DNA of 39,779 nucleotides from Noviherbaspirillum denitrificans (GTDB lineage Bacteria > Pseudomonadota > Gammaproteobacteria > Burkholderiales > Burkholderiaceae_D): the NCBI RefSeq assembly GCF_002211445.1, contig NZ_LSTO01000001.1, positions 133,064 to 172,842 on the forward strand, written 5' to 3'. The translations under genes and the position numbers were made by a program. The notes under the pieces were generated by a model. The model was given only the letters and a program-made list of their open reading frames with translations. It searched no databases and was not told where the DNA came from. This document shows positions 8,991 through 18,400 of this stretch, in pieces (the stretch's first letter is position 1; every line of letters begins with the position of its first letter).

Positions 8991-10056
8991 TCAACGCATA
9001 CACCTGGTCCGCAATCCGGTCCCAGGTAAATCCCTTCGCAAACGCGAGATTTTCCGCACTCGTCGCCTCCCAGTAAGCGCGGTCCTCGAACTTCACGATT
9101 TCCTGCATCCAGGACGCAGCGTCGAGGTGCGAAGCGTAACGCGGATGTCCGTGTGCCCAAACCTCGATGCTGTCGAGCCGGTGCGTGACGACAGGAACCC
9201 CAGCCGCCATCCCCTCGAGAATGGTCAGCCCGAAGCTTTCCAGGTCGGTCGGATGCAGCAGCAAAAATGCTTCGCGAAGCAAGCCGATCACCTCATCCTG
9301 GCGCTTGCGCCCATGCAGCACGATGCCTGCCGTGCCGCCGTGTTTCTGCTGCAGTTCCGCATGCAGCGGCCCGTCGCCGACGATATCCAGCTGATATCCG
9401 CGCGCCGCCAGTCCGCTGCCAGCGAAGAAATCCGCCAGCCAGTCGACATGCTTGCTCTTGTCCAGCCGCCCGATGAAGACCATCCGGCGCGACGCGGGAT
9501 ATGCCGGCGCCACATCGGGAAAGAAGGGTTCATCCACGCCCAGCGGCAGCGACTCCACGTCCACGCCCCACTTGCGCTTCGCACGCGGGGCGGCGCGGTA
9601 ACCAAAGAACCACACATCCTTTGCCGGTACGCGGCGGAAGAAACGCCGCATCGACACGCCCGGCAGGAAGTGCCGGAAACGATTGCGCAGTGCCGGATAC
9701 TGCTTTTCGAGCAAAAAGGCATCGGCCTCGTAGAAGGTCAGGATGTAATCGAAGGACGCAAGGTCGATATCGCTCTTCGCCAGCGAGCGGAAAAAGCTGC
9801 GGCTCTCGATCTTGAAGCGGCTGGTCATCAGCAGCCTGCTGAGCAGCTGGTTGTAGCGCGAATCGCGGCCGGCGAATGGAATCGTGCGCAGCGTATAGCC
9901 GTCCGCATCGATCAATACCTTCGCCCCCGTGCCGGGATCGCCGCTAAGCACGGTCAGGCGCACCTTGTCCTTCATCCGCCGCGCAAGCTGGCTAACCACC
10001 GTCTCGGTGCCGCCGATGTAACAGGCGACCGTCGGACAGATGAAGAGCACGTTCAT
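8977..10056 (-). CDS. Family 4 glycosyltransferase
   Basis: This 359-aa GT-B enzyme begins MNVLFICPTVACYIGGTETVV, where the GGTE stretch is the usual N-terminal acceptor/donor loop. The C-terminal half has VFIGRLDKSKHVDWL, then DIVGDGPL and the E-x7-E motif in ESFGLTILEGMAAGVPVV that binds the nucleotide sugar. It is likely a surface-polysaccharide or LPS-core glycosyltransferase. The ATG at 10056 overlaps the TGA of the O-antigen ligase gene (ATGA, bases 10053-10056), so the two are translationally coupled. A longer in-frame reading upstream lies inside the ligase gene and is not credible. The convergent GT2 gene overlaps its last 14 bases. Confidence 0.88.
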   Translation of the reverse strand: MNVLFICPTVACYIGGTETVVSQLARRMKDKVRLTVLSGDPGTGAKVLIDADGYTLRTIPFAGRDSRYNQLLSRLLMTSRFKIESRSFFRSLAKSDIDLASFDYILTFYEADAFLLEKQYPALRNRFRHFLPGVSMRRFFRRVPAKDVWFFGYRAAPRAKRKWGVDVESLPLGVDEPFFPDVAPAYPASRRMVFIGRLDKSKHVDWLADFFAGSGLAARGYQLDIVGDGPLHAELQQKHGGTAGIVLHGRKRQDEVIGLLREAFLLLHPTDLESFGLTILEGMAAGVPVVTHRLDSIEVWAHGHPRYASHLDAASWMQEIVKFEDRAYWEATSAENLAFAKGFTWDRIADQVYALTTRR

Positions 10057-11237
10057 CGCCACTCCCGGCGCAGCAAGCCGCCTTGCAGGCCAATGAACAG
10101 CATCATCCATGCGTGACTGACCGCGCCGCGGAACATGGTGTTGGTGAAACTGCCGACAATGACCACGGCTGCGAAGGCGAATACCACGCCCCCTTCCGGT
10201 GTAATTCTGTACCGCCAGCCGGTCAGCAGCAGTGCGGTGTACAGCCACACCAGCGCCGCCAGGCCGGGCAAGCCGTAGCTCGATGCGTAATAGAGGAAGG
10301 CATTGTGCGGCTCGACGAAGCCAAGTCCTTCGCCCTCCTTGGGCGTGCTGTGCCACACCTTGTTGAACCCTTCCGGCCCGGCGCCGAGCAGCGGATGCTC
10401 GCTGATGATGGTGGTCGCGGTGCGCCACATTTCATAGCGGTAGCCGAGCGACGTCTCCGTCACTTCGTTCTGCAGCAGGCGCAAGTCATTGACGGCGGCC
10501 TGGATGCGGGTCTGCACGCGCGGCGACATGAGCAGGACGCCTACCGCGAGCACACTCACCAGCGCCACACGCCCGATGCTGGCGCGTGGGAAGACGTTGA
10601 AGAACACGAAGGGCATCAGCACCAGCACGGCCAGCATGCCGCTACGGCCGTCACCGGTCAGCAGTCCCGCGTAGAAGCCGGCCATGAGCAGCAGGTACAG
10701 CCAGCGCCGGCTCCGGACCTGTTCATGGCGGTAGAGGATCGACAGCAGCACGATGGCCATCGCCAGCATCTGCGAATAGAGGATGTAATTGCCAAGTGCG
10801 GACGGCGCCCAGTGCAGCACCACACCGCCGAAGGTGGTGGCAGCCGAGTACAGGAACACGCACAGCATGCCTGCTACAAAAGCGCGCAGCCACGGCAGCA
10901 CTTCATGGGTGCAGGCCGCGAGGAAAGTGCCCAGCGCCAGCAACCAGTAGTAGGACAGTCCGAGGTGCTCGACAGCAGCCGCGCGGTCGCCATGCACGAC
11001 GAGGGACAGCAGCGGCAGTCCGGCCAGGATCAATGCCGGCGGCATCCAGGCCATCAGGCGCGTGCGCCGCAGCGCCTCCTTCGCCTCGCCGGAGACGAAG
11101 AAGAGAACGAACGCCACCGCCAGTGACAGGAACAGCAATGCCTTGGAAATCGGCAAAAAGAAGAAGGCCGCGCAGAATGCCTTTTGCGCGGCGCTGATGG
11201 AGGACGCAGACTTCCCTTGGTAATCGACCGAAATCAT
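10053..11237 (-). CDS. O-antigen ligase family membrane protein (WaaL/Wzy_C type)
   Basis: This 394-aa polytopic protein has about ten to twelve hydrophobic segments. A large periplasmic loop lies before the last helices and contains EPHNAFLYYASSYGLPGL, the conserved Wzy_C stretch with the His that is important in O-antigen ligases. Such proteins join undecaprenyl-linked glycan to lipid A-core, or polymerise O-units, at the periplasmic face. The ATG at 11237 begins MISVDYQGK; its ribosome site is weak (AAGAACTC). A TATAAT lies on the minus strand at 11313-11308, about 65 bases upstream. The gene is coupled to a GT4 gene. WaaL ligase versus Wzy polymerase cannot be settled from sequence alone. 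Confidence 0.82.
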   Translation of the reverse strand: MISVDYQGKSASSISAAQKAFCAAFFFLPISKALLFLSLAVAFVLFFVSGEAKEALRRTRLMAWMPPALILAGLPLLSLVVHGDRAAAVEHLGLSYYWLLALGTFLAACTHEVLPWLRAFVAGMLCVFLYSAATTFGGVVLHWAPSALGNYILYSQMLAMAIVLLSILYRHEQVRSRRWLYLLLMAGFYAGLLTGDGRSGMLAVLVLMPFVFFNVFPRASIGRVALVSVLAVGVLLMSPRVQTRIQAAVNDLRLLQNEVTETSLGYRYEMWRTATTIISEHPLLGAGPEGFNKVWHSTPKEGEGLGFVEPHNAFLYYASSYGLPGLAALVWLYTALLLTGWRYRITPEGGVVFAFAAVVIVGSFTNTMFRGAVSHAWMMLFIGLQGGLLRREWR

Positions 11238-11307
11238 GAGTTCTTGTAATCGTGTGAGGCCGGTCTCGAGGCGTGGCTCGGGGTGACGCGTCTGACTGCC
11301 AGTGCGG

Positions 11308-11313
11308 ATTATA
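11308..11313 (-). promoter_or_regulatory. Candidate -10 element of the ligase-GT4 operon
   Basis: The minus strand reads TATAAT, a perfect -10 hexamer, about 70 bases before the ligase ATG. No convincing -35 hexamer is seen at the usual spacing. Confidence 0.4.
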
Positions 11314-11373
11314 ACGGGCATCGGGGAGGAAGATTGCTTGTTGGAAGCGGGCGGAGGGCGCGAAGCGCCAATA

Positions 11374-11398
11374 AAAAAGGCAGGACCAGCCTGCCTTT
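11374..11398 (-). terminator. Rho-independent terminator of the Lys/Ala-rich gene
   Basis: Reading the minus strand, AAAGGCAGG pairs with CCTGCCTTT around a 5-base loop and is followed directly by further T residues. It starts 19 bases past the stop of the small Lys/Ala-rich gene. The geometry is that of a classic intrinsic terminator. Confidence 0.88.
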
Positions 11399-11416
11399 CG
11401 AAGGATTGCGATGGGC

Positions 11417-11731
11417 TTACTTGGTTTTATCGGCCTTGTTTTCGGCCTTGTCCGCTTTCGCATCCGCAGCGGCGGCGGTCTTGTCAGCCTTCGCCTCTGC
11501 TTTCTTCTTCGCAGCCTTTGCATCTGCCTTGGCCTTGGTCTTTTCGGCCTTGGCCTCCGCCTTCTCGGCCTTCTCGTCAGCCTTGACAGATTCCTTCGCT
11601 GCCTTCGAGTCGGCCTTCTGGTCCTTGGTCATCGTTGCATCCGACTTGTCCGCCGGCGTCGCGGTATGGGAGGCAGCGAAGGACGAGCCGGCAAACATGC
11701 TGGCAATCAGGAGGGCAATCAGTTTTTTCAT
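11417..11731 (-). CDS. Small exported Ala/Lys/Asp-rich protein
   Basis: This 104-aa protein starts MKKLIALLIASMFAGSSFAA, a clean Sec signal peptide cleaved near residue 19-20. The mature part is almost wholly charged helix made of repeated A-K-A/D-A-K-A units (TolA-like low complexity, with no Cys, Trp or Tyr). It is probably a long single helix or coiled coil in the periplasm. The ATG at 11731 is preferred over one at 11773 because it has an AAAGG ribosome site and starts the signal peptide. A strong terminator follows, so it is a single-gene unit. Similar small proteins are common in Burkholderiales; the function is unknown. Confidence 0.75.
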   Translation of the reverse strand: MKKLIALLIASMFAGSSFAASHTATPADKSDATMTKDQKADSKAAKESVKADEKAEKAEAKAEKTKAKADAKAAKKKAEAKADKTAAAADAKADKAENKADKTK

Positions 11732-11848
11732 GGGTAGACCTTTCACGGTTGGTTGATCGGATAGTCCGTACATAAGTCTAGCCAGACGCTTCGCGCGTTA
11801 CTTAACATTAAATAAAAAGTTACATAATTCGCCACGTCATCATTCTGC

Positions 11849-12760
11849 TCAGAAATCGTCCCAGTACGGCCTCGGGCCGAAGTACTCCATTAAATGGTCG
11901 ATGAAGGCGCGTACCTTCGGCTGCATGTAACGGTTCGGAAAGTAGGTCACGTAGAGCGACATGCCGGGATAGGCGACGCTGTCGGGCAGCACGACCTGCA
12001 GGCGACCCGCCTTGAGATGTTCGCTGAGCACATAGGTGGGAAACAACACGATGCCCATGCCGCCGATCGCAAGCCGGATGAGCGCCTCGGTATTGTTGAC
12101 GCGGCATCGCCCGTGCACATTCAGCAGTACTTCCCGATTGCCGGACTGGAAGCGCCACCCTTCCCTGTTCGCAGGAATGCCGTGGTACATCAGGCAGTCG
12201 TGGTCCAGCAAGTCCTGTGGCGTCTGCGGGTTGCCACGGCGAGCGAGGTAGTCGGGCGAGGCGCAGACCGCCCAGTGCAGCGGCGCGATCTGGCGCGCGA
12301 TCATGGTTTGGGACGGTCGGTCGGTGATGCGGATCGCGAGGTCATAGCCCTCGTCCACGATGTCCATGATGCGGTCGTTCGCATCCAGCTCGATCTCGAC
12401 CTTGTCGTAACGCTTGAGGAAAGCCTGGATCGCCGGTGCGAGGTGCAGCGACGCGAAGATCACCGGCGACGTGATACGCACCACGCCACGTGGCTCCGCC
12501 TGCAACTGGGTCACCGTCTCCGATGCCGCGTCGATCTCCTGTGCGATGCGGGCGCAATGCTCGTAGTACGCCGCGCCGATCTCGGTCAGGCTCATTCGGC
12601 GCGTGGTGCGGTTCAGCAGACGCACGCCGAGCGCGCTTTCAAGGGTGCTGATCTGCTTGCTGACCAGCGACTTGGATGTCTTCAGCTCCTCGGCCGCTGC
12701 TGAAAAGCTGCGTGTTTCCACGACCTTCGCGAACGTCATCATTTCCGCCAGGTGTTCCAT
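11849..12760 (-). CDS. LysR family transcriptional regulator
   Basis: This 303-aa protein has the LysR N-terminal winged helix (MEHLAEMMTFAKVVETRSFS, then LVSKQISTLESALGVRLLNRTTR, residues about 1-60), a linker helix, and the two-lobed effector-binding domain (residues about 88-290; VRITSPVIFASLHLAP, later IGGMGIVLFPTYV). The DNA-binding half resembles the CrgA/DmlR-like LysR branch. The ATG at 12760 follows GGAGGGGCAA, a strong ribosome site, and is better than the upstream in-frame ATG at 12772. It is divergent from the DUF2917-GNAT pair, with 131 bases between the starts. By the usual LysR layout it may control those genes; the effector is unknown. Confidence 0.9.
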   Translation of the reverse strand: MEHLAEMMTFAKVVETRSFSAAAEELKTSKSLVSKQISTLESALGVRLLNRTTRRMSLTEIGAAYYEHCARIAQEIDAASETVTQLQAEPRGVVRITSPVIFASLHLAPAIQAFLKRYDKVEIELDANDRIMDIVDEGYDLAIRITDRPSQTMIARQIAPLHWAVCASPDYLARRGNPQTPQDLLDHDCLMYHGIPANREGWRFQSGNREVLLNVHGRCRVNNTEALIRLAIGGMGIVLFPTYVLSEHLKAGRLQVVLPDSVAYPGMSLYVTYFPNRYMQPKVRAFIDHLMEYFGPRPYWDDF

Positions 12761-12891
12761 TTGCCCCTCCATTGTCCACTCATGGAAACAATCTTATTCC
12801 AATCCACATAATTGTAAATACATGAGAACAAACCATAATGCACTCCATGGGACGCCACAAGATGTCCCGACTCGGAAAGAAGGAGCTCATC

Positions 12892-13266
12892 ATGCATGCC
12901 AATGTCCACAAGACAGTTGCCCGGATCGCCCACCACCATCGCGACGGCGCCATCTCCCACGCGGCGATGGAACTCAACCCCGCGGGCGACATCCTGACCC
13001 TGCGCGCCAGCCAGCACCTGCACCTGCCGCGCGCCGAAGGATGGATGGTCCGCGCCATCGCGGGCGCCGTATGGATCGCCCAGGATGGCGACATCCGTGA
13101 TGTCGTGCTCGAAGCCGGGGATTGCATCGTGCTCGACCGTGACGTCCCTGCGCTGTTCTCGCCACTGGGCGACGCGCGCATCAGCCTCTCGCGCGACACC
13201 TGCCGCTCCGCCAAGGGACGCGAAGCGGTGGCATACCCGGTTGCGGCGCAAGCCGCCTTTGCATGA
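12892..13266 (+). CDS. DUF2917 domain protein
   Basis: This 124-aa cytoplasmic protein contains a cupin-like DUF2917 domain: the strand series ILTLRASQHLHL, WMVRAIAGAVWIAQDGD, DVVLEAGDCIVLD and PALFSPLGDARISL. DUF2917 proteins are small, of unknown function, and frequent beside LysR genes in Burkholderiales. The ATG at 12892 is chosen for its strong ribosome site (AAGGAG six bases upstream); an in-frame ATG at 12838 lacks one. The GNAT gene begins 13 bases after this stop, so the two are an operon. The LysR gene is divergent and may regulate it. Confidence 0.78.
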   Translation: MHANVHKTVARIAHHHRDGAISHAAMELNPAGDILTLRASQHLHLPRAEGWMVRAIAGAVWIAQDGDIRDVVLEAGDCIVLDRDVPALFSPLGDARISLSRDTCRSAKGREAVAYPVAAQAAFA

Positions 13267-13279
13267 ACGGGAGGCCGCC

Positions 13280-13894
13280 ATGTTTTCCCTGCTGCCCCTC
13301 AAGCTGCCGCAGCTGTTCCGCACACCATCGTCACGCGAAGTCCACGACACCTTGCGCCTCAAGGACGGGACCGCGGTCATCCTGCGCGCCGCACGCATCG
13401 ACGATGGCGAACTGATCCAGGACCTGGTGCGCGGACTGTCGGAACATTCCCGCTACCTGCGCTTCTTCAGCCCGATCCACGAACTCACGCCGCGCATGGT
13501 CGACCGCTTCACGCACAACGCCGGCACCGAAGCGATGACGCTGCTGGCAGTGATCCAGCAGGATGGAAAGGAAGTCGCGATCGCGATGGCGCAGTACGTC
13601 GCCGATCCCTATCCGGTGCGCTGCGACTTCGGCGTCGTCGTGGCCGACGACTGGCGGCGGAGCGGACTGGGACGCAAGCTGATCGAATCGCTGATCTGCA
13701 TCGCGCGCGCTGCCGGGTTTGAACGGATCGAAGGGGATGTGCTGGTGGAGAACGTGGCGATCCACCGATTGATGGAAGCAATGGGTTTCCGCTTCGGACC
13801 GCATCCGGATGGCGCGACGCTGAGCCGGGTGAAGAAGCGCCTGGTGGCAGAGGAGTGGAAGTGCACGCCGCTGACGGCGCTGGTGATGCAGTAA
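13280..13894 (+). CDS. GNAT family N-acetyltransferase
   Basis: This 204-aa protein has a GNAT fold: an early L-R-A-A-R-I-D-D-G-E strand-helix, the ESLICIARAAGFERIEGDV stretch, and acetyl-CoA-binding motif A in VVVADDWRRSGLGRKL (R-x-x-G-x-G/A type). The start resembles the acetyltransferase domain attached to acyl-CoA synthetase-type Pat enzymes (RYLRFFS), here stand-alone. The substrate, protein lysine or small molecule, is unknown. The ATG at 13280 follows GGGAGG and sits 13 bases behind the DUF2917 gene. A pair of REP arms begins only five bases after the stop. Confidence 0.85.
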   Translation: MFSLLPLKLPQLFRTPSSREVHDTLRLKDGTAVILRAARIDDGELIQDLVRGLSEHSRYLRFFSPIHELTPRMVDRFTHNAGTEAMTLLAVIQQDGKEVAIAMAQYVADPYPVRCDFGVVVADDWRRSGLGRKLIESLICIARAAGFERIEGDVLVENVAIHRLMEAMGFRFGPHPDGATLSRVKKRLVAEEWKCTPLTALVMQ

Positions 13895-13898
13895 AGAA

Positions 13899-13997
13899 CG
13901 TAGGGTGGGTGGGGCCGCCGAGGTAGAGCGAACCGAAACCCACCATCTACCGCATCTGGAGCGCATGGCGGGTTTCGCTTCGCTCTACCCACCCTAC
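13899..13997. repeat. REP pair, copy 1, with an enlarged left arm
   Basis: The left arm (13899-13945) begins CGTAGGGTGGGT and ends GAAACCCACCA, like the standard 33-base arm, but carries 14 extra bases in the middle. The right arm (13966-13997) is the inverse. The pair can fold as one large hairpin just downstream of the GNAT gene and may act as its terminator. It belongs to the same family as the REPs flanking the RAYT gene at 20 kb. Confidence 0.85.
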
Positions 13998-14173
13998 AAA
14001 AACTGCACAACCCGCCATCTTGAGACAGATCAATTAGTGAGCAGGCTGTCAATCCCATATTTTCTGTATTGCCCGACGTAAAGTTGACAAATAGACTCGC
14101 TCGGCTGGACATACCAAAAGTAGTAACCGGACCCGAAGACCACTCTTACTTCAACTTTACGGATCAGAAAACA
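13998..14173. other. Intergenic region upstream of the RTX/DUF4214 gene
   Basis: These 176 bases follow REP copy 1 and must contain the promoter of the RTX/DUF4214 gene. No CRP box (TGTGA-N6-TCACA) is present here. The same reading frame stays open up to a TTG at 14069, but that stretch has no RTX character and no ribosome site. Confidence 0.4.
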
Positions 14174-15343
14174 ATGGGCTCAGTAGTCTTAGGTACAAAC
14201 GCAAACATGAGTGCCATCCCGGACGTGGATGACTCGAAAATCGTCGCACACACGCAAACTGCAGCAGGGTTTTCCGTCACTGACAGCACGGGCCTCACCA
14301 TCACTGCGACCGGCAACGGACTGGTTTACAACACGGACGGCGACTGGGTCGGGGGCGATGTATCGGCAGTGCTTTTTCAAAAGAACGGGCAATCCACCTT
14401 CAACTTTTCGGGGATCTCCGTCAACGGTTCAGTGAACGTGTACGACACAGGATACGGCGGAGAACAGCCGGGCATTCAAAGCGAAGTCGCGTACTGGTTG
14501 CGCGGCAACGACACTATCTCAGGCGCTGCGGGCAATGAAGCCCTCAAAGGCTTCGGTGGGGATGACACACTGAATGGCGGCGCAGGCAACGATGTCATCG
14601 ACGGCGGCACAGGGGTTGATACCGCGACCTACGCCGGAAACCTGTCGAGCTACACGCTGGCGAGGACGGCCAATGGCTACACCGTTTCGGGCCAGTCCGA
14701 CGGCACCGATACGCTGGTCAATGTCGAGAAAGTGAAGTTCGCGGACAAGAGCATCAGCCTGTCTGTCAAGAGCGTTGCCTCGAGCATCGCGGCATCCGAC
14801 CTGAAAATGCTGCAGGAACTCTATGTCGCATTCTTCAACCGCGTCCCGGACGCGGACGGGCTCGAATACTGGATCGGGCAGTTCAAGGGCGGCCTTTCGA
14901 TCAAGCAGATCGCCGAGTCGTTCTACAGCGCAGGCGTGCAGTTCTCGAGCCTGACCGGGTTCTCCGCCAATATGAGCGACGCCGCTTTCATCAACGTCGT
15001 TTACAAGAACGTCCTCGGCCGCAGCGATGGAGCGGACGCAGGCGGGCTGGATTATTGGACCAAGGCGCTGGCATCCGGCGCTGAAACCAAGGGAACCTTG
15101 GTCAGCAGCATCCTGTCGTCCGCGCACACCTTCAAAGGTGATGCAACCTGGGGCTGGGTTGCCAACCTCCTCGACAACAAGGCGGCTGTCGCCGACAAGT
15201 TCGCGGTTCAATACGGCATCTCGTTCAATACGGCGGAGGCGTCGATCTCGGAGGGAATGAATATTGCCGCAGCCGTCACGGCCACCGACAACCAGAAGGC
15301 AATTCAACTGATCGGATTAAGCGACGCGCAGCTCGCGCTCTAG
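14174..15343 (+). CDS. Secreted RTX-repeat protein with C-terminal DUF4214 domain
   Basis: This 389-aa protein has no Sec signal peptide. After about 110 residues of beta-rich sequence it has Ca-binding RTX nonapeptides (GNDTISGAAGNEAL, GGDDTLNGGAGNDVIDGG), then a serralysin-like beta-roll flank (ATYAG...VNVEKVKFAD), and a DUF4214 domain (LQELYVAFFNRVPDADGLEYW, then NVLGRSDGADAGGLDYW). RTX repeats and lack of a signal peptide point to type I secretion, plausibly through the exporter encoded at 20.6-25.6 kb. The start is uncertain: ATG 14174 has a weak GGA upstream, and a TTG at 14069 would add 35 residues. No catalytic motif is seen. It shares DUF4214 with the large surface protein at 29.6-32.3 kb. 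Confidence 0.8.
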   Translation: MGSVVLGTNANMSAIPDVDDSKIVAHTQTAAGFSVTDSTGLTITATGNGLVYNTDGDWVGGDVSAVLFQKNGQSTFNFSGISVNGSVNVYDTGYGGEQPGIQSEVAYWLRGNDTISGAAGNEALKGFGGDDTLNGGAGNDVIDGGTGVDTATYAGNLSSYTLARTANGYTVSGQSDGTDTLVNVEKVKFADKSISLSVKSVASSIAASDLKMLQELYVAFFNRVPDADGLEYWIGQFKGGLSIKQIAESFYSAGVQFSSLTGFSANMSDAAFINVVYKNVLGRSDGADAGGLDYWTKALASGAETKGTLVSSILSSAHTFKGDATWGWVANLLDNKAAVADKFAVQYGISFNTAEASISEGMNIAAAVTATDNQKAIQLIGLSDAQLAL

Positions 15344-15439
15344 TCCGTGAAGTAAGCTGAAGAAAGGGTTGCTCCACTTTCCGCGTTACCGGGAGGCTGG
15401 AGCGAACCCGCCGTCATGTGGCACACGGGTATCGCGCAA

Positions 15440-18400
15440 TCAATACTCCACCGTCGCGCCCTGCACCCCCAGCTTCTCGAACAGAATCTGCTTCAATCCA
15501 TCCGCCGGCGCCACCCGCCAGTCATCCGCCAGCCGAATTTCGCAGGCCCCCACGCCCTCCTGCGCATAGCGCATCATCAGCGGCAACCCGTTCTCTGAGC
15601 GATAAGGTGCGAGGATGCTCTTCATCTGCGCCGCATCCAGCCGCGTTGTCAGCGAGAACGCAAACTGCTTGCCGAACTGCACGCGCGCCATCGCGATATC
15701 CATCACCTTTTCCGCAGTGATGCGCACGCCGCCGTTGAAGCGGTCTTCCGACACCTTGCCCAGTACCGCGAGGAATTCATCGTCCTTGAAAAACTGCTTG
15801 TTGGCTTCGAACAGTTCGCTGTAGACCGTGACATCCACCGCACCCGTACCGTCGTCCAGCGTGACGATCGCCATCTTGCCCCGCTGCGTCATCTGCACGC
15901 GCACGCCGCTGATGATGCCGGCCAGCAGGCGCGGATCGCGCGAAGGCTCGAGATTGATCAGCTTGGTCTTGATGAACTTGCGCACCTCGCCCTCGTAGGA
16001 ATTGAACAGGTGGCCCGACAGGTAGAAGCCGAGTGCCAGCTTTTCTTCGGTGAGGCGCTGCTTGTCACTCCACGCCGGCGCCTTCACGTATTCCGGCGGC
16101 GGTTCCATGTCGCTGTCGTCGCCGCCGAACAGGCTGACCTGGTTGGCCGACGCATGCGCCTGCTCCGCGCATTCCATCGCAAAGTTGACCGACGCGATCA
16201 TGATGCCGCGGTCGACGCCGAAACAATCCATCGCGCCCGCGCGGATCAGCGCTTCGACCGTACGGCGGTTGATCTGCTTCTTGTCCACGCGCTTGACGAA
16301 ATCGAACAGGTCAGTGAACGGCCCGCCCGACTCGCGCGCGGCGATGATCGCTTCGATCGCGTTCTGGCCCGAGCCCTTCACCGCGCCAAGACCGTAGCGG
16401 ATCTGCGTCGCCTTCTTGCCCGGCTCGCCCACCGGCACGAAGCGGTACTGCGACTGGTTGATGTCCGGCGGCAGCAGCTTCAGCTTGCAAATGTCGATCG
16501 CGTCCTCGACGAGGATCTTGATCTTGTCGGTATCGTCCATGGCCAGCGACATGTTGGCTGCCATGAACGCGGCGGGATGGTGCGCCTTCAGGTAGGCGGT
16601 GTGATAAGACAGCAGCGCATATGCGGCCGCGTGCGACTTGTTGAAGCCGTAGCCCGCGAACTTCTCCATCAAGTCGAAGATCTCGTCGGCCTTTTCCTGC
16701 GTCAGGCCGTTCTTGGCCGCGCCGTCGCGGAAGATCAGGCGGTGTTCCGCCATCTCTTCCGGCTTCTTCTTGCCCATCGCGCGGCGCAGCAAGTCCGCGC
16801 CGCCGAGCGAGTAGCCGCCGATCACCTGCGCCATCTGCATCACCTGCTCCTGGTACACCATGATACCGTAGGTTTCGGAGAGGATGCCCTCGGTACGCGG
16901 GTCGGGGTACTCGAACTTTTCGCCGTGCTTCCGTTTGCAGAAGTCGGGAATCAGGTCCATCGGGCCCGGACGATACAGCGCCACCAGCGCAATGATGTCC
17001 TCGAAGCGGTCGGGACGCGCATCCTTCAGCATGCCCTGCATGCCGCGGCTTTCCAGCTGGAACACGGCGACGGTTTTCGCCTTGGTCAGCAGCTCGTAGG
17101 ACGCCTTGTCGTTCAAGGGCAGCTTGGCCAGGTCGAAGTCCTTCTGCGCCGGGTCGAGCATCTTGATGTAGTTCACCGCGCGATCCAGGATCGTCAGCGT
17201 GGTCAAACCAAGAAAGTCGAACTTCACCAGGCCGACAGCTTCCACGTCGTCCTTGTCGTACTGCGACACCACGCCCGCATCGCCGCCCTGCGTGTACAGC
17301 GGACAGAAATCGGTGAGCTTGCCCGGCGCGATCAGCACGCCGCCGGCGTGCATGCCGATGTTTCGCGTGATGCCTTCGACCTGCTGCGCGAGGTCGAGCA
17401 GCTGCTTGACCTCTTCCTCGTTCTCGAGGCGCTCCTTGAGCAGCGGCTCTTCCTCGATCGCCTCGGCAATCGACACCTGCTTGCCCGGCTTGAACGGAAT
17501 CAGCTTGGACACGCCGTCGCAGAAGGTATAGCTCATGTCCAGCACGCGGCCCACGTCGCGCACAGCGCCCTTCGCCGCCATCGTGCCGAAGGTCGCGATC
17601 TGTGATACCGCATCGCGGCCGTAGCGGTCCTTCACGTACTGGATCACGCGGTCGCGGTTTTCCTGGCAAAAGTCGATATCGAAGTCAGGCATCGAGACGC
17701 GTTCCGGATTCAGGAAGCGTTCGAACAGCAGGTTGTATTCGAGCGGATCGAGGTCGGTGATCTTCAGCGCATACGCGACCAGCGAGCCCGCACCCGAGCC
17801 GCGGCCCGGCCCGACAGGCACGCCGTTGTTCTTGCCCCACTGGATAAAGTCCGCCACGATCAGGAAGTAGCCCGGGAAGCCCATCTTGATGATGGTGTCG
17901 GTCTCGAACTTCAGCCGCTCCTCGTAGCGCTGGCGCACCTTCTCGCGCTTCTCCTCGTTCGGGAACAATTGCAGCAGGCGCTCTTCCAGGCCGTTCTTCG
18001 CTTCCTGCACGAGGAAGTCGTCGAGCGACATGCCATCCGGTGTCGGGAACAGCGGCAGCTTCGGCTTGCCGAGTTCAAGCTGCAGGTTGCAGCGCTTGGC
18101 AATCTCCACCGAGTTTTGCAATACCGCCGGCATATCGGCGAACGCCTCGGCCATCTCGGCCTGCGTGCGGAAGCACTGCGCCTCGTTGAAACGCTTCACG
18201 CGGCGCGGATTGGCAAGGATCTCGCCTTCCGCGATACAGGTGCGCGCCTCGTGCGCGATGAATTCTTCCTGCGTCTGGAACTGGGTCGGATGCGTCGCCA
18301 CCACGGGCAGCTTCAGCTTACCCGCCAGCGCCACCGCCTGCCGCACATGGTTCTCCATGTTGGGCTGGCCGTAGCGCTGCACCTCGATGTAGAAATGGTT

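Noticed and set aside
16010-17605. A long plus-strand frame inside dnaE
   Set aside because: Antisense to conserved polymerase core sequence and of antisense-like composition.
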